Below are positions 59,901-64,000 of a DNA stretch of 64,000 nucleotides, piece by piece (position 1 is the stretch's first letter; each line of letters opens with the position of its first letter). The stretch comes from Vitis vinifera (lineage: Eukaryota > Streptophyta > Magnoliopsida > Vitales > Vitaceae). Location: positions 19,962,501 through 20,026,500 of the forward strand of contig NC_081808.1 in NCBI RefSeq assembly GCF_030704535.1, given 5' to 3'. Below the pieces are notes generated by a model. That model was not told where the DNA came from. It was given only the letters and a program-made list of their open reading frames with translations, and did not search any database. The position numbers and the translations under genes were made by a program.

Positions 59901-60616
59901 GAAACATGCAATGGTTGCTGCTGGAGTCCTTGTACTGCAGGATACTAGGATCCCCTGTGGAGAGGTTTGCCAACCACTTCCATTATTCTTGTGTTTACTT
60001 GGGCTAAATTACCTGCAGCAATTGCTTATGAAACGTATGATGTTTTGGCTTAGATATTCAGTTTAGGAATTACCGTCCGATATGTTGCAATAGTGTGACA
60101 ATGGCGGGCTGCCTCCCTTTCTGTGATATCGTCACATCTGGCTTCTTGACCTAAGAGGAAGTTGCTTTTAGTCATTGCAAAATGGCTTGTAGTTTATATG
60201 ATTCTAACAATTCACTTGTGGATTGTCTCAATGGGTTCCAGCCCAAATCATTGAACGTTCACTTCATTAATTTATAACAATGGATGGGACTGATGAAAAA
60301 ATTTTAGGCGATTAATAAGTGATCTTTTTCATCACAGGTATGGGCAGGTAATCCAGCAAGGTTCCTGAGGAAGCTCACTGAAGAGGAGATTGCCTTCATT
60401 TCTCAGTCAGCGATAAATTATTCTAACTTAGCACAGGTCCATGCCAAGGAAAATGCAAACAGCTTTGATGAAATCGCGTATGAGAAGGTGCTTCGGAAGA
60501 AGTTTGCATACCCTGAGACAGATTATGCGGCATTGGTGAGTGTCGACCGTGAAACACCTCCTGAGCTCATCCTCCCTGATAATATCCTACCAGAAAGGCT
60601 CCGAAAGGCCACTTAA
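56963..60616 (+). CDS. Gamma-carbonic anhydrase-like subunit (mitochondrial complex I type)
   Basis: Exon 1 starts at 56963 (MGSLGRAIYTVGVWFRESGQ, then AIDRLGCRLQGKYYFQEQ), the conserved N-terminus of plant gammaCA1/2. Later exons 57620(or earlier)-57770, 59587-59712, 59813-59964 and 60338-60616 join in phase. They contain SIWYGCVLRGDVNSISIGSG, DNALVHVARSSLSGK, TIGHGAVLHGCTVE and GAFVEKHAMVAAG. The three zinc-ligand histidines (VHVA, IGHG, VLHG) of the left-handed beta-helix fold are kept. Plant members form part of the matrix domain of mitochondrial complex I. The end of exon 1 is a problem: CAAGAACAAG is followed by GCACAT, not GT, and no acceptor gives a clean reading to ELMNLFDKAP. Residues such as AKDASVSVAPTASV are also less canonical. 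It may be a GC-AG intron, an altered first exon or a decaying paralogue. Confidence 0.85.
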
Positions 60617-61743
60617 AGTGAAAATTTCTGAGGTAGCTCTCCTCTCTTGGGATCTCATGTCTATGGAAATTTGTTGCTAATGCAAGGATATACAAACAAA
60701 TGGTTAATTTCTATCGCCAATAATTTTTTTTTTGTGGGGAGCTCAGCGGGTCAGTGAAGTAACAGAAGATCAAACTGTCTGGTATGAGATTCTGCTCATC
60801 CCTTTCGGTTAAACACAAAGTTGGATTTTTTTTTTCCTCATCCAGGATGGTCTCATAAATCTGTAATTTGGGACTCCACTGGTTTCCATGATTTGACCAG
60901 AAATAAAGATTGCGGAACTAGGTTTATTTGAGCATTGACTAGAACTTCTCAGATACCTTTGGCCTATGCTGTATGCACCACCCCATTTTGGGTAGTTCAA
61001 GCTTAGTAGATTTTTTAAAAATGCCAGGAAATTCATCAATCGCAGGAGGCTGAAACGTTGCACAACTAGAAACTTGAACTCTGTTACCGAAAAAGATTAT
61101 GAAGACAAGTTGTTGAGCTTTAATCCCAATGAAAGGGCTGTAACTGAGGTTTGAGAATGAGAAGAACCCCTAGTTCCTAGACAGGGTGTTACTCTAATTC
61201 TCTCCTGCTTAGAAATGATCTTCCTCCCACCCCTCAATAGAATAGAGGCTAAAAAACAATTTTTTAAAGAGAAAAAAACGATGAGGGTTTTATTCAAGGC
61301 TTCTTTGCCCTTGAAATCTATAATCTTTAATTAGTTTCGGACATATTAAGAAAACTTTTAATAAATATGTTTTTTATAAAAGTATTTTTAAAAGAATTAT
61401 CGATCTAATGTTTTTTCAATAAATATGATAAATAATTTTTTAATATTTTAAAAATACTTTTAAATTTGGCTAAACATATGATTTTTTTTTTAATTATTAT
61501 ACTAAAATACTTTTCAAAGCATTACCAACCACACCTCCTTTTGACTGTTTTTGGTATGGCCGGTGACACATGTGCTTGATCGGTCGGCCCTTAATTTCAA
61601 CTCTAGCATGGCTGCATGAGTACCTCATATCATAAATTCTTTGAACCAAGGATTCTTTAATTATACAAATCATCTTTAGTCCACTTCTGTTCCGTACCAT
61701 AAGAGAGTCAGTACCTCTCCTCTATACATCATCAGCGCTCTCT

Positions 61744-61983
61744 TCAATCACCATCAAGTATCAACCCACCCACATCCCTCAACTTAGCCATTCCCCAAAG
61801 CTGATCCGACGCAATCCGCAACTTTCTGCCAAATTTTGAGTCACTCCACCTCATCCACGTCTTCTTAGATTCTTTCCACTCAGTTAATGGTGGCCACGAA
61901 CATCTGCCACCCATCTCACGGCAAAGTTTAGTCATGTAACAGTGCAATTTCTGTACCTCCTCAATCACAACATGCTCCCACAA
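61744..61983 (-). other. Open frame of unknown standing, 79 codons
   Basis: The minus strand reads WEHVVIEEVQKLHCYMTKLC, then REMGGRCSWPPLTEWKESKK, TWMRWSDSKFGRKLRIASDQ and LWGMAKLRDVGGLILDGD. The composition (W, K, R and D in a balanced pattern) looks more protein-like than neighbouring chance frames. The first codon is TTG, however, and the nearest ATG lies about 18 codons inside. I recognise no family. It could be the last exon of an unannotated gene, a gene fragment, or chance. Confidence 0.2.
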
Positions 61984-63162
61984 TGGCCGGCGTTTCTATA
62001 ATTTGGTCTGCTTGCTTGCGTATCCAATCCAAAGTAAGCGCTTACTGCTTCCCACTAACTCCGTCAACCCAAATTCAAGCCCATACATTTGTATGAATCA
62101 AATAGTAATAGTAGATATTGTGGATTCAGCTACACGCCTACAGGCCTGTAAGTCTAATCTCCTGTGTACCAGTCACCACACATCATAAGACCACTCAAAC
62201 TGATGATTCTCACATTCATTAACCGTTGCATCACATAAAATGATGAATCGATTCATGGTACAGTAATTTGAGATATAATTTCTCCATACTGGTGATGATG
62301 TATGATACTCATAGGTACTCATATAAAATATTAATGTTCGATGGTTGGCGGTGGATCGTTGGTCCAGAAGGGGTGTATAAAAAAGGCCATCATGGAATTG
62401 AAATACCTTCTTGAATATTACTGGATGCAATTATGTACAATGATAATAACATGTATTGATTAGAATTAAGTAAGAGCAAAAAAAAAATTGATTAGTGCAG
62501 GAATGAATGATGATGATGGGGCTTAAGACTTAAGAGGGTCGGATGTGACAGACAATAAAGTGGCCAACACGTGGGCCCTGGAAGACAAAGACCCTCCTCT
62601 TTTTCTGGTTTTGATATCTGGAAATGGGCCTCCACCCAGTCGTTTTAGCTTTTAATAATTGAACTTTCTTTTCTTTTTTCTCCACCAAAATGACACAACC
62701 GCCCTTGCTGGGGTGTGAGCACGGTTGGGCAGTGGGACTGGATCCATGCATTTGGATGTTGTCTCTTTCTTTTTTGTTTCGGTTAGCTGTGTATGATTTT
62801 CTTTGAATCTTTGAATAAAACAGAGATGGGGTTTCAGGTATTAAAGAAAGCGAAAGCAAGTAGTCTTTCGTTTGGCTCATGCCGGGATGTAAGGACCAAA
62901 AGAGCCAAAGTAATCAAAAGAAGATACTATCATCGTTTTGCTAAAGCCTAAATCCCACATTTGGATGCCCAAAACCTTGTTTTATGCTTTTTCTTGCTTC
63001 CTGCTTTTCTTTTCTAGAAGCCTAGAAGGGAGGCTTCGGTTCCATTCATATTTATATAATTATTTTAAAAATAACTTTTATTTTCGATTATTTTTTAAAA
63101 TATAATTTTTATTATCAAATATATTTTTAAAAACTATTTTAAAATATCTGAAATTTAAATCC

Positions 63163-63279
63163 CATTTGATAATGATTTTAGAAAGCGTTTATATTATTTT
63201 TAAAACTTAAATATTTGTATCATTTAAGCATTAAAACGACTGAAAATGTTTTATAAAATCATCGTCAAACGCACTCTTA
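63163..63279. mobile_element. AT-rich MITE, second copy of the TTTGATANTGATTTTAGAAA family
   Basis: Starts CATTTGATAATGATTTTAGA and ends with ATAAAATCATCGTCAAACGC, so its termini pair as an imperfect inverted repeat around GATGATTTTA. It is about 117 bp long and non-coding. Its left end matches the copy at 47930 closely (GATTTTAGAAAGCGTTT). Confidence 0.65.
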
Positions 63280-63626
63280 ATTTTAAAAACATCACGGATG
63301 GTAGAAATGACAAGGAACAAAGGCCAGGGTAGAATGTTTTGATGACAAAAGTGACAGTTGAAAAGTCTCCCTCCATAGGAATGTAGTTATGCAAAGTTAT
63401 AACCATATTCCATATCATCACCCACCCCCCTCTCTTTTCTGTGTGTTCCCCACTCGTACAAGTTTTAATGGCAACACCAAATTTTGCTTCTTTTGTTGCC
63501 ATTTCCAACCAACTTTCTTTCTTGGATCGAATAAGGTGAGGCTGTGATGGACACCCAATTATATGCCCTTCTTTAAGAAATTTGACACTTTAATGTACTT
63601 TTCTTACAATCAAAAATTCCCCAGCC

Positions 63627-63945
63627 ATGTTCGGTTCCCACCCACACAAAGTGTGAAGGAAAGAAAAATAAAATAATAAAATAAATAGTTTTTTATATTT
63701 GGTTTTCATAATGAGAAATATAAAAAAGAGTAAAAAATAAATGAACAAAATTAAAATTAATTAAAAATTTATGCATTTTAAAATTATTTAATCGTTATAT
63801 AAGAAAAAAAAGTAAAATGAATTTGAATAAACTTATAAATATAATTTATTGATTTTAAATTTATTTTTTATTTTTCATTTTTTGTCTCTATTTTCTTTCA
63901 TTTACATTTTCTCATAATTTTTTTTAAAACTAAGTATAACCTATG
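63627..63945. mobile_element. MITE-like element, third copy of the GAACCAAACA-end family (diverged)
   Basis: Begins ATGTTCGGTTCCCACCC and ends with TTTTTTTAAAACTAAGTATA. The interior matches the other copies: AATTAAAAATTTATGCATTT, TAAAATTATTTAATCGTTAT, then a pyrimidine-rich half. The copies at 15781 and 44640 share this order. Confidence 0.5.
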
Positions 63946-64000
63946 AAAAAAAATGTGTTTTCATACACTCATATAAAAAAATTGTAAAATAAAAACCAAA

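Larger units (their letters stand above)
60617..64000. other. Intergenic: 3' region, element remains, no supported gene
   Basis: Left part is the 3' region of the gamma-carbonic anhydrase gene. AT-rich element remains lie at 61330-61510, 63060-63285 and 63627-63945. An open minus-strand frame of 79 codons (61744-61983) is treated separately. The rest shows no gene, RNA or array that I recognise. Confidence 0.5.

Overview
The window is 64 kb of nuclear DNA from a flowering plant. It holds spliced GT-AG genes with introns from under 100 bp to over 2 kb, AT-rich intergenic DNA full of short inverted-repeat elements, and plant-only gene families such as tubby-like F-box, laccase and KNOLLE-type syntaxin. 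The overall style is that of a woody eudicot and fits grapevine (Vitis); this is an inference, not proven by the sequence. No virus-derived element was recognised.

Left to right the genes are: the 3' end of a bHLH factor (+, cut by the window edge); APC10, a cell-cycle ubiquitin-ligase subunit (+); a tubby-like F-box protein (-); a gene-poor stretch with a decayed LINE; a LAC11-type laccase (+); a plastid-type glucose-6-phosphate 1-epimerase (+); a SYP112-type syntaxin (-); phosphopantetheine adenylyltransferase of CoA synthesis (-); a DUF829/TMEM53-type hydrolase (-), head to head with a CLD1-type chlorophyll dephytylase (+); an RFC3-like AAA protein with a long basic N-terminus (+); the ER/Golgi retrieval receptor RER1 (-), head to head with a soluble inorganic pyrophosphatase (+); and a gamma-carbonic anhydrase-like subunit (+). 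Exon boundaries were worked out by hand from splice signals, reading phase and family similarity. Nearly all junctions are phase-consistent. The exception is exon 1 to exon 2 of the gamma-carbonic anhydrase gene.

The genes are mostly housekeeping and do not form a pathway. The most interesting material lies between and in front of them. (1) A 1,298-bp non-autonomous hAT-type element with a perfect 8-bp target duplication lies between RER1 and the pyrophosphatase. It carries about 0.9 kb of cargo that looks like a captured promoter, leader exon and first intron. (2) A recurring phrase close to TTTGGTTGCCGAGAAARTGG occurs, in sense orientation, in the first intron of five genes here and in the captured intron. 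In the adenylyltransferase leader intron it is present about eight times. (3) The pyrophosphatase leader intron contains a perfect 198-bp tandem duplication. (4) The end of the RFC3-like gene shows an older tandem duplication that includes its last exon. (5) Several families of short AT-rich inverted-repeat elements occur in multiple, partly nested copies.
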